Part shown: positions 9,890 to 19,944 of the stretch, piece after piece
Layout: each line of letters starts with the position of its first letter
How positions within the stretch are numbered: the first letter of the stretch is position 1
Source: Blochmannia endosymbiont of Camponotus sp.
GTDB lineage: Bacteria; Pseudomonadota; Gammaproteobacteria; Enterobacterales; Enterobacteriaceae
DNA: 64,000 nucleotides
Direction: 5' to 3'
Assembly: GCF_023586085.1 (NCBI RefSeq)
Contig: NZ_CP097757.1
Coordinates: 716,613 to 780,612, forward strand
The notes under the pieces: model-generated
The model's database searches: none
The model's input: the letters and a program-made list of their open reading frames with translations, nothing else
Told to the model about the DNA's origin: nothing
Program-made: the position numbers and the translations under genes

Positions 9890-10756
9890 ATGATTAATAA
9901 ACCTCAAACAATACATGATACAACAAAAATAATAAAACTAAGAAAAAGTGATATACGCGCAGCTTTTATTCGTTCTAACCTTTTTCAAGGTTCTTGGAAC
10001 TTTGAGCGTATGCAAGCGCTGGGATTTTGTTTTACTATGATTCCAATAATTAAACGTTTGTATCCTAAATACAGCGAAAATCGGAAAGAAGCAATTAAAC
10101 GTCATTTAGAATTCTTTAATACACATCCATATGTTGCCGCTCCTATATTAGGAGTTACCATGGCCATGGAAGAACAAAAAGCTAACGGCGCTACTACTAT
10201 AGATAATGCTTCTATCAATGGTTTGAAAATAGGATTAATGGGTCCTCTTGCTGGAGTAGGTGATCCAATATTTTGGGGAACTGCTAGACCAGTATTTGCT
10301 GCCTTAGGAGCAGGAATTGCTATGACTGGAAGTCTATTAGGTCCATGTCTATTTTTTGTTCTATTTAATACAATCAGATTAGCTACTCGTTATTATGGCA
10401 TGATATATGGTTATAAGAAAGGAGTAAGCATCGTGAATGATATGAAAGGAGGAGTGTTAAAAAAACTAACAGAAGGCTCTTCAATTTTAGGTTTATTCGT
10501 TATGGGGGCGTTAGTTAATAAATGGACACATGTAAACATTCCATGTGTGCTTTCTAAAATTACTGACAATGATGGAAACACAGTGGTTACGACTGTGCAA
10601 AATATTTTAGATCAACTCATGCCTGGATTTATTCCTCTATTATTAACATTTGCTTGCATGTGGTTACTAAATAATAAAATAAACGCACTATGGATTATTA
10701 TAGGATTTTTTGGGATTGGAATTTTTGGATACTGGATAGGATTGTTAGGTCTCTAA
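9890..10756 (+). CDS. manZ: Mannose PTS permease IID
   Basis: IID partner of ManY in the mannose/glucose/amino sugar transporter. The 288 residues align with E. coli ManZ (283-286), including SNLFQGSWNFERMQALGF, the HLEFFNTHPYVAAPILGV block and GLMGPLAGVGDPIFWGT. Two ATGs lie six bases apart (9884 and 9890). The AGG at 9879-9881 is 2 nt from the first and 8 nt from the second, so 9890 is preferred. Last gene of the operon, closed by a very strong hairpin 20 nt after the stop. Confidence 0.95.
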   Translation: MINKPQTIHDTTKIIKLRKSDIRAAFIRSNLFQGSWNFERMQALGFCFTMIPIIKRLYPKYSENRKEAIKRHLEFFNTHPYVAAPILGVTMAMEEQKANGATTIDNASINGLKIGLMGPLAGVGDPIFWGTARPVFAALGAGIAMTGSLLGPCLFFVLFNTIRLATRYYGMIYGYKKGVSIVNDMKGGVLKKLTEGSSILGLFVMGALVNKWTHVNIPCVLSKITDNDGNTVVTTVQNILDQLMPGFIPLLLTFACMWLLNNKINALWIIIGFFGIGIFGYWIGLLGL

Positions 10757-10776
10757 CCAAATATCTGTCAAAGTAA

Positions 10777-10835
10777 GATATAAAAATAAGAGGGCCTTGT
10801 TGAAGTTTTCAACAAGGCCCTCTTATTTTTATATC
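10777..10835 (+). terminator. Rho-independent terminator of manXYZ, 28-bp perfect stem
   Basis: Arms 10777-10804 and 10808-10835 are perfectly complementary over 28 bp with a 3-nt loop. The core is G/C-rich (GAGGGCC with its complement), rare in this sequence, and the right arm ends in a T-rich run. Because the outer arm is A-rich on one side and T-rich on the other it could work in both directions, for manZ and for read-through from cspC on the other strand. Confidence 0.9.
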
Positions 10836-11092
10836 AACAACACAAACACAGCAGTAACCGTTATACACTTTTTAGATCTCTGCCAACAAAATTACTAAAC
10901 TAACACATCAATACTACATATATAGCTTCTACACATAATTTTTAAAATTTAAAATCAAATACTATGTATTTCATATCAACAGTAACATTGTATACCATGA
11001 TACTCGCTGTTTATTTTTTATAATATCCTTACACCACCACCTTATACCTTTAAAATCCTTAATTACATATTACAAAATACTTTATCATTACA
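10836..11092. other. Spacer between convergent manZ and cspC
   Basis: No coding remnant seen. Apart from the terminator just before it nothing stands out. Confidence 0.5.
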
Positions 11093-11302
11093 TTACAAAG
11101 TCGTCACGTTAACAGCAGATGGGCCTTTATGTCCATCTTGAATTTCAAATTCTACACTTTGTCCTTCAGATAAAGTCTTAAATCCGTTACCTTGAATAGC
11201 AGAAAAGTGTACAAAAACATCTTTACTACCATCTGACGGTGTAATAAAACCAAAACCTTTAGACTCATTAAACCACTTTACTTGACCTTTAATTTTTGCC
11301 AT
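11093..11302 (-). CDS. cspC: Cold-shock-like RNA chaperone CspC
   Basis: Single-stranded nucleic-acid binding beta-barrel protein, 69 residues, the exact E. coli length. RNP1 KGFGFI is at 15-20 and RNP2 VFVHF at 29-33. The N-terminus [10 protein letters not shown] and the IQGNGFKTL segment are those of CspC rather than CspE (MSKIKGNVKW, IQTNGFKTL). AGGAAAT precedes the ATG. In E. coli CspC is a constitutive antiterminator and mRNA stabiliser. It lies between manXYZ and htpX as in E. coli, with the small genes of that interval gone. It is noticeably less AT-biased than its surroundings, as expected for a highly expressed gene. Confidence 0.96.
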   Translation of the reverse strand: MAKIKGQVKWFNESKGFGFITPSDGSKDVFVHFSAIQGNGFKTLSEGQSVEFEIQDGHKGPSAVNVTTL

Positions 11303-11721
11303 CTTACGTATTTCCTTTAGAGTGTTTACATTTGCCGTAACAGCGATTAAAAGACAAACCAGAGTTATTATTCTCGTGAAACATTCAAATAAGAGGAAAT
11401 TATATTATTCATACATAACAACACTTCTTTACTGAATTTATCAAAATACCACTTACATACGGAAGCATATCTCGGTTTACCTGATACTTTATCATATAAT
11501 TATTTAATTATATGATATTAATCAATAATACACATAAATTCCTTCATTTTTTAGGATCATTTTTATATGAAGAACAAATATATTTACAAAAACGTTTAAC
11601 TTATACAAAACCCTATTTGCATAGTAACATTTATTTTTCATTTTGCAAATCATATGATGGTATCATTTATAAAAACCCATAAATCAACCATTTTATAAAA
11701 TAAATAAAGAATGTAGTTTAC
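11303..11721. other. Spacer holding the cspC leader
   Basis: About 420 bp. The part next to cspC is its 5' leader. E. coli has several genes between cspC and htpX; none can be recognised here even as fragments. Confidence 0.45.
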
Positions 11722-12663
11722 TTAGAAAAAATAAGACGATTTATTCAAATACGTACCACGTTGCAATGCTTCTATGCGTTTATCTATAGAAGGATGAGAT
11801 GCAAATAAATCACTTATCACACTATTTTTTTTTACACTATTAATATACAATGTTGCAATGATGCTGTTAGTATTATTTTTAGACTCATAACTACATTTTA
11901 ATTCTTGTAAAGCAGAAATCATATTTCTACATCCCACTAATTTAGCAGATCCAGCATCTGCATAAAATTCACGATGACGAGAAAACCAAAATACAATCAC
12001 GCTTGCAAACATACCAAACAAAACCTCTAAAAGAGTGGATACTATAACATATGTTAAAGAACTATTTACATCTCCATACTGATTATCATTGGTGTTAAAT
12101 TGTTCATTATCTTGATCCTGCATAAATGAAGTCCAATAAGAAATTAATTTAGCAAGACTACGTGATATAAAAATAACAAAGGTATTAACCACTCCTTGAA
12201 TAAGAGTCATAGTAATCATATCGCCAGAAGCGACATGGTTCATTTCATGAGCAATAACAGCTTCAATTGATTCCTGATTCATATTTTTTAAAAGACCAGT
12301 ACTAACTGCTATTAATGCTGCATTTCTTCTTGCTCCTGTAGCAAAAGCATTCATATCCATAGAGTCATAAACAGCTAACTGTGGTGCAACAATATCTAGT
12401 TTATTAGCCTGTTTATGTATTATTTCTAATAACCAATTTTCCATATCATTAGACGCTTTGTTAATAATTACACCATCAACTGCAGACAAAGCTACAAATT
12501 TTGACAAAAATAAAGAAATAATAGCGCCCCCAAAACCAAATATCCCAGCCATTCTGACTAACCCAAGAGTAGTAGAAGACCAAAAACCCAACAAACTAAG
12601 TATGCTACCAAATAATATCATTACCGACAAATTAGTAATTATAAATAATACGATACGTACCAT
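11722..12663 (-). CDS. htpX: Membrane protease HtpX
   Basis: Zinc metalloprotease of the inner membrane involved in quality control of membrane proteins with FtsH. It has 313 residues (E. coli 293). Two N-terminal hydrophobic segments (about 5-25 and 35-57) precede the HEMNH zinc site (139-143); the third ligand is the glutamate of SRHREFYADAGSAKL. Two further hydrophobic stretches lie between them. An asparagine-rich insert near residues 185-205 accounts for the extra length. The C-terminal DLFASHPSIDKRIEAL block is conserved. Confidence 0.94.
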   Translation of the reverse strand: MVRIVLFIITNLSVMILFGSILSLLGFWSSTTLGLVRMAGIFGFGGAIISLFLSKFVALSAVDGVIINKASNDMENWLLEIIHKQANKLDIVAPQLAVYDSMDMNAFATGARRNAALIAVSTGLLKNMNQESIEAVIAHEMNHVASGDMITMTLIQGVVNTFVIFISRSLAKLISYWTSFMQDQDNEQFNTNDNQYGDVNSSLTYVIVSTLLEVLFGMFASVIVFWFSRHREFYADAGSAKLVGCRNMISALQELKCSYESKNNTNSIIATLYINSVKKNSVISDLFASHPSIDKRIEALQRGTYLNKSSYFF

Positions 12664-12904
12664 AAAAAATAATTTTCCTCTTTAACAAAGAACCTAAAAT
12701 TTTTCAAACAATACTTTACTATACATCATTACTCAATTTTAAATAATACTCTACATAAAATATACACACTTATATTTAAGATACTGAAAACAACCTCTAA
12801 TACCTAATTATATATAAATATCTTCATATAAAAACAAAAATCTAAGAACTTTATTAATTAACAATATTTAAAAAATTAACGTTACTATAACGTATTAAAA
12901 TCAA

Positions 12905-14389
12905 TCACGTATACAATTTATATTCATTCCAAAAACGACCATCTTTGGCAATCATAGTCATTGACTCTGCAGGACCCCAAGTACCAGCCTGATACAGCTT
13001 GGGTACATTATTTTCACGTTCCCAAGCTTGTATGATAGAATCGACCCATTTCCAAGCTCCTTCTATTTCATCGTGACGAACAAATAATACTTGAATCCCT
13101 CTCATTGTTTCTAATAGTAAACGCTCATATGCATCAACTATATGCTCTTGGCAAAAAGTTTTGTAAAAACTTAAATTTAATTTAGTAACTTGTAGCCGAT
13201 GTTTATGACCTAATCCGGGTATTTTATTTAAAATTTGAACGTCTATCCCCTCATCTGGTTGCAATCGAATAGTTAATTTATTATTAGGCAAATCCTGATA
13301 TGAATCAAGAAATAAATTAATCACTGGTTTTTTAAAAAAAATTACAATTTCAGAACATTTAGCTGGTAATCTCTTTCCAGTACGCAGATAAAATGGAACA
13401 CCAGCCCAACGCCAATTATCTATATTAACACAAAGAGAGACAAACGTCTCAGTATTACTGCTCTTATTAGCTCCCTTTTCTTCTAAATAGCCTGGTACTG
13501 GCTTTCCATGAATAAAACCAGACGTATACTGTCCACGAACTGTAACATCATGTACATTATTACAATCAATCTTCCGCAACGATCTAAGAACTTTGACTTT
13601 TTCATCCCGAATACAATCAGCACTCAAATTAGATGGAGGTGACATAGCTATAATAGTTAAAATCTGTAATAAATGACTTTGTATCATATCACGCATTTGA
13701 CCTATCGCATCAAAATAACCCCAACGACCTTCAATACCTACTTCTTCTGCTACAGTAATTTGCACGTGATCAATAGTATTATTGTCCCAGTTTGAGGAAA
13801 ACAAATAATTTGCAAAACGTAATGCCAACAAATTTAAAACTGTTTCTTTTCCTAAATAATGATCGATACGATAAATTTGTTTTTCCTCAAAATACTTTGA
13901 TATCTGCGCATTAATAACACGAGCAGAATCCAAATTAGTACCCAATGGTTTTTCTATAACTATACGATTTGATTTTTTATTTAATCCAATGGTACTTAAT
14001 CCTTTACATATAATCCCAAAAGTATCAGGAGGCGTAGCCAAATAATTTATTGTTACCATATCTACATTCTGTAATTTATCTAATAAATGAATAAATCGTT
14101 CAGTTTGATATACATCTAAATTACAAAAGTCAAGTCGTGCTCTAAAAATACACCATAAAGATTCATCGATAGGATCTTGCACAAATTTTTTTAAAGAATC
14201 ATATACAACTTCAATATACATAACAAGACTCCATTCTGCACGACCTACCCCTATGATGCGTGTATCGGGATGAATAGCACCTATTTTTTCTAACTGATAT
14301 AATGATGGAAACAATTTTCTACGCGTTAAATCACCTTTAGTCCCAAAAATAACTAAATTACATGCTTGAGTAACAGATGTTTCCTGCAT
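12905..14389 (-). CDS. zwf: Glucose-6-phosphate 1-dehydrogenase
   Basis: First enzyme of the oxidative pentose phosphate pathway, making NADPH and 6-phosphogluconolactone. It has 494 residues (E. coli 491). The dinucleotide-binding motif is FGTKGDLTRRKLFPSLY (about 15-31), the substrate motif EKPLG is at about 146-150, and RIDHYLGKE with the catalytic histidine is at 174-182. With gnd at 38.6 kb two pathway dehydrogenases are present in the window. It is divergent from pykA; E. coli has hexR between them, which is absent here. Confidence 0.97.
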   Translation of the reverse strand: MQETSVTQACNLVIFGTKGDLTRRKLFPSLYQLEKIGAIHPDTRIIGVGRAEWSLVMYIEVVYDSLKKFVQDPIDESLWCIFRARLDFCNLDVYQTERFIHLLDKLQNVDMVTINYLATPPDTFGIICKGLSTIGLNKKSNRIVIEKPLGTNLDSARVINAQISKYFEEKQIYRIDHYLGKETVLNLLALRFANYLFSSNWDNNTIDHVQITVAEEVGIEGRWGYFDAIGQMRDMIQSHLLQILTIIAMSPPSNLSADCIRDEKVKVLRSLRKIDCNNVHDVTVRGQYTSGFIHGKPVPGYLEEKGANKSSNTETFVSLCVNIDNWRWAGVPFYLRTGKRLPAKCSEIVIFFKKPVINLFLDSYQDLPNNKLTIRLQPDEGIDVQILNKIPGLGHKHRLQVTKLNLSFYKTFCQEHIVDAYERLLLETMRGIQVLFVRHDEIEGAWKWVDSIIQAWERENNVPKLYQAGTWGPAESMTMIAKDGRFWNEYKLYT

Positions 14390-15001
14390 ATTTATATCTC
14401 TGATATATTCGTTTGTAATTATTACATTTAATTACAATGTAAATCATAAGTGACTTAAAATAAACGTAGATACATTAATTCAACATCAATCAAAATTCCA
14501 TAAAACTCGATATCATATATGGCATCTAATATTAATTATTTTTATATTTTCACAGTATCAACATAATTTTAAAATATGCAATTAAAACTACATATTCTAA
14601 AAACTTAATATATTTAAATATTATCACAAGTAAGTGTAAAATCTACCCACAATGACAAAATTACCGTATCACGAGCTTATTAATAATTAAGGAATTTATT
14701 TATCTTTCAGATAATAGTATCTAGTTGCAACTAGAAGATTGATATGTTTATCTAACATAATTAAATTATGGGATCTTAATGTTAAATTTATTTATGTGCT
14801 TAACACTATTAATATTTCCTATAAATATTAATAGATTATTTTATAAATATTTAAAATAAACATTATACTATATTTAATCGTTATAATAACATATTAAAAT
14901 TTAATGTAAAATAATACAAATTATCATATATTAATAACATGATGAGCAATCATCATGTTATTAATATATGATGTTTATATTTAAGTTCATAAGGAATTAT
15001 T
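14390..15001. other. Divergent control region between zwf and pykA
   Basis: About 610 bp with no hexR remnant that I can recognise. The notable element is a 23-bp perfect hairpin at 14923-14972, listed separately. The rest is featureless AT-rich sequence that must include promoters for both genes. Confidence 0.45.
14923..14972 (+). promoter_or_regulatory. 23-bp perfect hairpin with GCAA loop ahead of pykA
   Basis: Arms 14923-14945 and 14950-14972 pair perfectly; the loop is GCAA, which fits the GNRA tetraloop rule. It ends 29 nt before the pykA start, with AAGGA between it and the ATG. The flanking genes diverge, so it cannot be the terminator of either. It is either a structured pykA leader or a palindromic protein-binding site. 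Confidence 0.6.
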
Positions 15002-16447
15002 ATGCCTCGCCAAATGAGAAGAACTAAAATTATCGCTACTCTAGGGCCTGCTACAGATAAAGATAATAACCTTGAGAAAATAATTGTTTCAGGAGCAAAT
15101 ATAGTACGACTAAACTTTTCTCATGGAGAAACAAAAGAACATTTTATCCGTGCAAAAAAAGTGCGCGAGATTGCTTCAAAACTAAGAAAATACATCGCTA
15201 TTCTAGGAGATTTACAAGGCCCTAAAATCCGTGTTTCAACTTTTCAAGGTAATAAAATATATTTAAAATCTGGAGATAACTTTTTAATTGATACTATGTT
15301 AACGAAGGATATAGGTGATCATAAATGCGTAGGTGTTGATTATGCAGAACTAGCACAAGACGTACGTTCAGGAGATTTACTTCTATTAGATGATGGGAAA
15401 ATTAAACTAAAAATAATAACAATTAATAATACTAAAATCTATACTAAAGTAATTATTGGAGGTATATTATCTAATAACAAAGGACTAAATAAATTAGGAG
15501 GTGGGCTTACAGCAAAAGCATTAACAAATAAAGATAAAATCGATATTATAACTGCCGCTCAAATTGGAGTTGACTACTTAGCAATATCATTTCCACGTAG
15601 CAGTATAGATTTAGATTTAGCGCGAAAATTAGTTGTAGACGCTGGTAGTCATGCAAAAATTGTTTCTAAAATAGAACGCGCAGAAGTAGTAGCATCCGAT
15701 GAAACAATAGATGACATTATTCATGCATCAGATGCAGTCATGGTAGCTCGGGGAGATTTAGGAGTAGAAATTGGAGAACCAGAACTAGTAGGTGTTCAAA
15801 AAAAGATAATAAAAAGAGCATGTGCTCTTAACCGAACAGTTATTACTGCAACCCAAATGATGGAATCTATGGTTCATAATTCTATGCCCACTCGTGCAGA
15901 AGTAATGGATGTGGCTAATGCAGTATTAGATGGCACTGATGCAGTTATGTTATCTGCCGAAACTGCTATAGGTCAATATCCGTCTGAAACTGTAGCAACA
16001 GTTGCAAATGTATGCCTAGGAGCGGAAAAAATTTCAAACATCAATTTTTTCACACACACCAATCAAAAAAAAAAATTTAATAACATCGAAGAAATTATAG
16101 CTATATCAGCAATGTATACTGCGAATCACTTAGAAGGAGTAAGTGCTATTATCGCTCTAACTGAATCTGAGAACACTACATTATTGATGTCTCGTATCAA
16201 TTCAAAATTACCTATTTTTGCATTAGCCCAACACAAACGCACCTTAAACATAGTTACTCTTTATAAAGGAGTCATTCCTATTTATTTTAATCGAACAGGC
16301 GATAATGTAAAAGATGCCAAATATGCTAGAAATTTATTACGCGATGAAGGATTTCTCATTTCTGGAGAATTAGTAGTTATAATACAAAACGACATATACA
16401 ATAAATGTGATATTATGAACATAAGCCATATCTTACAAGTAGAATAA
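15002..16447 (+). CDS. pykA: Pyruvate kinase II
   Basis: Catalyses phosphoenolpyruvate plus ADP to pyruvate plus ATP. It has 481 residues (E. coli PykA 480) and is nearer PykA than PykF along its length ([23 protein letters not shown]). Visible are [18 protein letters not shown], the RGDLGVEIG metal/substrate block and the TATQMMESM motif. AAGGA lies 7 nt before ATG 15002. An A11 run at 16065-16075 inside the gene is in frame (NQKKKKFNN), a possible slippage site. PEP is also the phosphate donor for the mannose PTS. Confidence 0.96.
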   Translation: MPRQMRRTKIIATLGPATDKDNNLEKIIVSGANIVRLNFSHGETKEHFIRAKKVREIASKLRKYIAILGDLQGPKIRVSTFQGNKIYLKSGDNFLIDTMLTKDIGDHKCVGVDYAELAQDVRSGDLLLLDDGKIKLKIITINNTKIYTKVIIGGILSNNKGLNKLGGGLTAKALTNKDKIDIITAAQIGVDYLAISFPRSSIDLDLARKLVVDAGSHAKIVSKIERAEVVASDETIDDIIHASDAVMVARGDLGVEIGEPELVGVQKKIIKRACALNRTVITATQMMESMVHNSMPTRAEVMDVANAVLDGTDAVMLSAETAIGQYPSETVATVANVCLGAEKISNINFFTHTNQKKKFNNIEEIIAISAMYTANHLEGVSAIIALTESENTTLLMSRINSKLPIFALAQHKRTLNIVTLYKGVIPIYFNRTGDNVKDAKYARNLLRDEGFLISGELVVIIQNDIYNKCDIMNISHILQVE

Positions 16448-16570
16448 TCGTTCTTATCTCAATATCCCTAACAATTAATTTAAAAATACATACATCACAT
16501 ATTCAAGATATAATGTTTACTTGTCATTAAAATAAGATTCTAGCTATTGATCACAGATTAAAAAATATAT

Positions 16571-17932
16571 CTAATCAAAACGTAGTTTTGGAATAATATC
16601 TTTTATCTGATTTAAGTATATTATGCGTTCATTTCCTAATAACTTATCAATATTTAAAATATTAGTAGTTAATGGATTTACAGGACGATGATTAACCCAT
16701 ATTTCAAAATGCAAATGAGGACCTGTTGATCGACCTGTATTACCAGATAATGCTATACTGTCGCCTCGTTTAACTTTTTGACCGGGCATAACTAGTAATT
16801 TTTTCAAATGCATATATCGAGTTACACAATGACAGCTATGTCTAATTGTTATATAATTGCCAGCTATTTTACTATATGTACTTACAATAACTTCTCCATC
16901 TCCTACCGAAAAAACTGGAGTGCCAATGGGAACAGCAAAATCAACTCCAGCGTGAGGAGATACTTGTCCGGTTACAGGATTTAATCTGCTTAAATTAAAA
17001 TTAGAAGATATACGAAATGGTTTTAAGGTAGGAAAACGTATAAAACTTCCTTCTAATCTTACAGCCTCACGATCATAGAATTTACCATTATTTGCGCGAA
17101 ATATATAATAGTTTTTACCAGACGTATACAATCTTGCCCCGAGTAATTTACTTTTAACATTGTAACTACTATCCATCATTGTTGATATTAATACCGCAAA
17201 CCTATCCCCTTGACGCAACTTTCGAAAATCTAACTGATATTGTAATGCATTACTTATATCTATAATATAATTTTCTTCTATACCTAAAGAACGAGCGCTA
17301 TCAATAAATGTTCCATTTAATTCACCTATAAATAAAATTGTAGGATATAAACTATTATTTAATTGATCTAAAATTCTAATAATACCTTCTGTAAAACTAG
17401 CATGTATCCGATTATATACACGAATTTCCCGTGGAAAAATATCCCAAACCAAACATTGTAATTTTTTTTTTGTAATTATCATCCAAGAAAGTATGTGTCC
17501 CGTTTCTAACTTCCTGAGTATTGGATACTGTTGTAATAAAAGTGCAATCCCAGAAGCATCAACACCATCGCTACTATATTTTAGTAAAATTTCACTCAAA
17601 ACATCATCTTGACATACTATATGATTATACACATTTATTTCTTTCGATAATTTATTAAGATATAAGTATTTCTTTAGAATATCTAAATACACCATTGCAC
17701 TATTGAAAAATTTTTCATTTTTTACAATTTCAGATTGGTGAAGTTCATCTTTCTTAAGATAAAATTCCTTATTATAATTTTTTTTACTTTTATTTAATAA
17801 TGCACATGGGATAAAAAATTTCCAAATAGTCATAACTATAATAATTAATAGCAATATAGATGACATTATAAAATAACACTTATGCACATAACGATATAAT
17901 AACTTAATATAACGAACTATAATACTACACAC
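16571..17932 (-). CDS. mepM: Murein DD-endopeptidase MepM
   Basis: Hydrolase that cuts D-Ala-mDAP crosslinks so that peptidoglycan can expand. It has 453 residues (E. coli 440). An N-terminal signal anchor (about 21-44) is followed by a LysM-like region, an OapA/Csd3-type middle domain, and a C-terminal M23 peptidase domain with HAGVDFAVP and HLHFEIW zinc/catalytic motifs; NTGRSTGPHLHFE is intact. The start is GTG at 17932, just after an in-frame stop; an internal ATG at codon 23 would remove the cytoplasmic tail. A run of 10 A on the coding strand (17462-17471 as T) stays in frame. Convergent with pykA. Confidence 0.93.
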   Translation of the reverse strand: MCSIIVRYIKLLYRYVHKCYFIMSSILLLIIIVMTIWKFFIPCALLNKSKKNYNKEFYLKKDELHQSEIVKNEKFFNSAMVYLDILKKYLYLNKLSKEINVYNHIVCQDDVLSEILLKYSSDGVDASGIALLLQQYPILRKLETGHILSWMIITKKKLQCLVWDIFPREIRVYNRIHASFTEGIIRILDQLNNSLYPTILFIGELNGTFIDSARSLGIEENYIIDISNALQYQLDFRKLRQGDRFAVLISTMMDSSYNVKSKLLGARLYTSGKNYYIFRANNGKFYDREAVRLEGSFIRFPTLKPFRISSNFNLSRLNPVTGQVSPHAGVDFAVPIGTPVFSVGDGEVIVSTYSKIAGNYITIRHSCHCVTRYMHLKKLLVMPGQKVKRGDSIALSGNTGRSTGPHLHFEIWVNHRPVNPLTTNILNIDKLLGNERIIYLNQIKDIIPKLRFD

Positions 17933-18222
17933 TAATTAATAGCCTTATATTACGATTTCTAACAAAAAGCATGATTCTTAATAAAAATCAAAAGAAAACA
18001 TAAAAAAGAATAAAACTCTAATATTAATAATACTACCTTTTAAAATCACATTACCTAAAAATCTATTCAAAATTAACACGAAAACCAAATATTCTATTTA
18101 TTACCTTTTATATTTTATAATATCTAAAAATAGCCTTCTTAAACACTCTTTAAAATATAGTTGACAAATGCACCACATAAATTTTATATGACCTAGCCCA
18201 CAACCCCACCGAATTACATATA

Positions 18223-19944
18223 TCAATCAGGTGCATTAACCATTAAATCTATTGCTGCTGTAGTTTTAGGGAATGCAATAACCTCTCTAATACTCTTCAC
18301 TCCAGTTAACAACATAGCTAGACGATCTAAACCAAATGCTAAACCAGCATGCGGAGGCGCTCCATATTTCAAAGCATTCATTAAATATCCAAATTTTTCT
18401 TTCTGTTCATTTTGAGTAATACCTAAAATATTGAACACTACTTGTTGTACATCAAATGAATGAATACGAACTGATCCGCTCCCAACTTCGTGTCCATTAA
18501 TAACCATATCATAAGCCTCCGAAGTCGCTGATAACGGATCTTTCTGTAATGTGTGAACATCACAATTTTTTGGAGAAGTAAAAATATGATGCATAGACAC
18601 CAGTTCATCATAGCTGTTCTTTCTAAACATTGGAAAGTCTATTATCCACAACGGAGCCCAAGAATCTTTTTTAATTAAACAAAGATCATTGCCTAATTTA
18701 GATCTTAAAGGGCTTAATAATTTTGTAATAGATTTATTTTGATCCTCACTAAATCCAAAAAATAAAATATCACCATTTTTAGTATTAGTTTTGTCTAAAA
18801 TAGTATCCAATACCGAATTATCTAAAAAGTCAATAACTGGCCCATTAATTTCCTTTTTAGGGCTACCATCATTATATTGAACCTTAATCCACATTAATTC
18901 TTGCAAACCACATTTTTTAACGTAGTAAATATATCCATCAATCTGATTTTGCGTCAATTTACTACCATTAGGTACTCTCATAACTACTACCTGGATATCA
19001 ATATTATTTGCGCGAATAAAGGACAGTCTATTTTGTCTTGACTTAAATAAATACGATATATCAATCATTTCTATTGGGTTTCTTAAATCTGGGGTATCAG
19101 ATCCAAAACGTTGTATTACTTCAGAATACGTCAATTGAGGAAACGTTCCTAATTCTACATTTAAAATTTCACGCCAGATAATACGAATAAAAATCTCCAT
19201 AAGTTCTCGTATTTTTTGTGCAGACATAAAAGAAGTTTCAATATCTATTTGAGTAAACTCTGGTTGACGATCCGCACGTAAATCCTCATCTCTAAAGCAT
19301 TTAGTCACTTGATAATACCTATCAAATCCAGCAACCATTAATAATTGCTTAAATATCTGAGGTGACTGAGGCAAGGCATAATTTTTACCTATATGTAATC
19401 TACTAGGAACAATATAATCACGTGAGCCTTCTGGAGTAACTTTTGTTAATATTGGTGTTTCAATATTTAAAAAACCTTCTAATTCCATAAAACGATGTAC
19501 AATTGATATAATACGCGATCGAGTTTTTATTCGATGTAACATAACTGGGCGTCTTAAATCAAGATAACGATATTTTAATCTATTTTCTTCAATATTATTA
19601 TGATTAATATCTAATGGTAATGGATCAGAAGTATTAAGAATAGTGAAAGATTTTGCAGCTATTTCAATAGCGCCAGTAGATATATTGCTATTGATTTGAT
19701 TTCTAGGGCGTGCGCGAACCATTCCTATTAACTGGATACAGAATTCTTGTTTCAATGTAGTTGCAGATATACACATTTTTCTATTATTATTAATATCAAA
19801 ACATACTTGTATATGTCCTTCTCTGTCACGTAAATCAATAAATATTAACCCACCAAGATTACGATATTTACTTACCCAACCACATAATGTAACTTCCAAT
19901 CCAACATGAGACAAATTTAATTGACCACAATATGCAGTACGCAT
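18223..19944 (-). CDS. aspS: Aspartyl-tRNA synthetase
   Basis: Class II synthetase that charges tRNA-Asp. It has 573 residues from the chosen start, against 590 in E. coli. The N-terminal OB fold for anticodon recognition covers about 1-105, then the class II core with YRYLDLRRP, FRDEDLRADRQPEFTQID and the motif 3 block GLAFGLDRLAMLL. The bacterial GAD insert lies at about 285-420. The C-terminus stops at VNAPD, some 20 residues short of E. coli, leaving the catalytic core intact. A longer in-frame start exists at 19962, but AGAGGA lies 6 nt before ATG 19944 and the protein then starts MRTAYCGQL as in E. coli. Confidence 0.95.
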   Translation of the reverse strand: MRTAYCGQLNLSHVGLEVTLCGWVSKYRNLGGLIFIDLRDREGHIQVCFDINNNRKMCISATTLKQEFCIQLIGMVRARPRNQINSNISTGAIEIAAKSFTILNTSDPLPLDINHNNIEENRLKYRYLDLRRPVMLHRIKTRSRIISIVHRFMELEGFLNIETPILTKVTPEGSRDYIVPSRLHIGKNYALPQSPQIFKQLLMVAGFDRYYQVTKCFRDEDLRADRQPEFTQIDIETSFMSAQKIRELMEIFIRIIWREILNVELGTFPQLTYSEVIQRFGSDTPDLRNPIEMIDISYLFKSRQNRLSFIRANNIDIQVVVMRVPNGSKLTQNQIDGYIYYVKKCGLQELMWIKVQYNDGSPKKEINGPVIDFLDNSVLDTILDKTNTKNGDILFFGFSEDQNKSITKLLSPLRSKLGNDLCLIKKDSWAPLWIIDFPMFRKNSYDELVSMHHIFTSPKNCDVHTLQKDPLSATSEAYDMVINGHEVGSGSVRIHSFDVQQVVFNILGITQNEQKEKFGYLMNALKYGAPPHAGLAFGLDRLAMLLTGVKSIREVIAFPKTTAAIDLMVNAPD

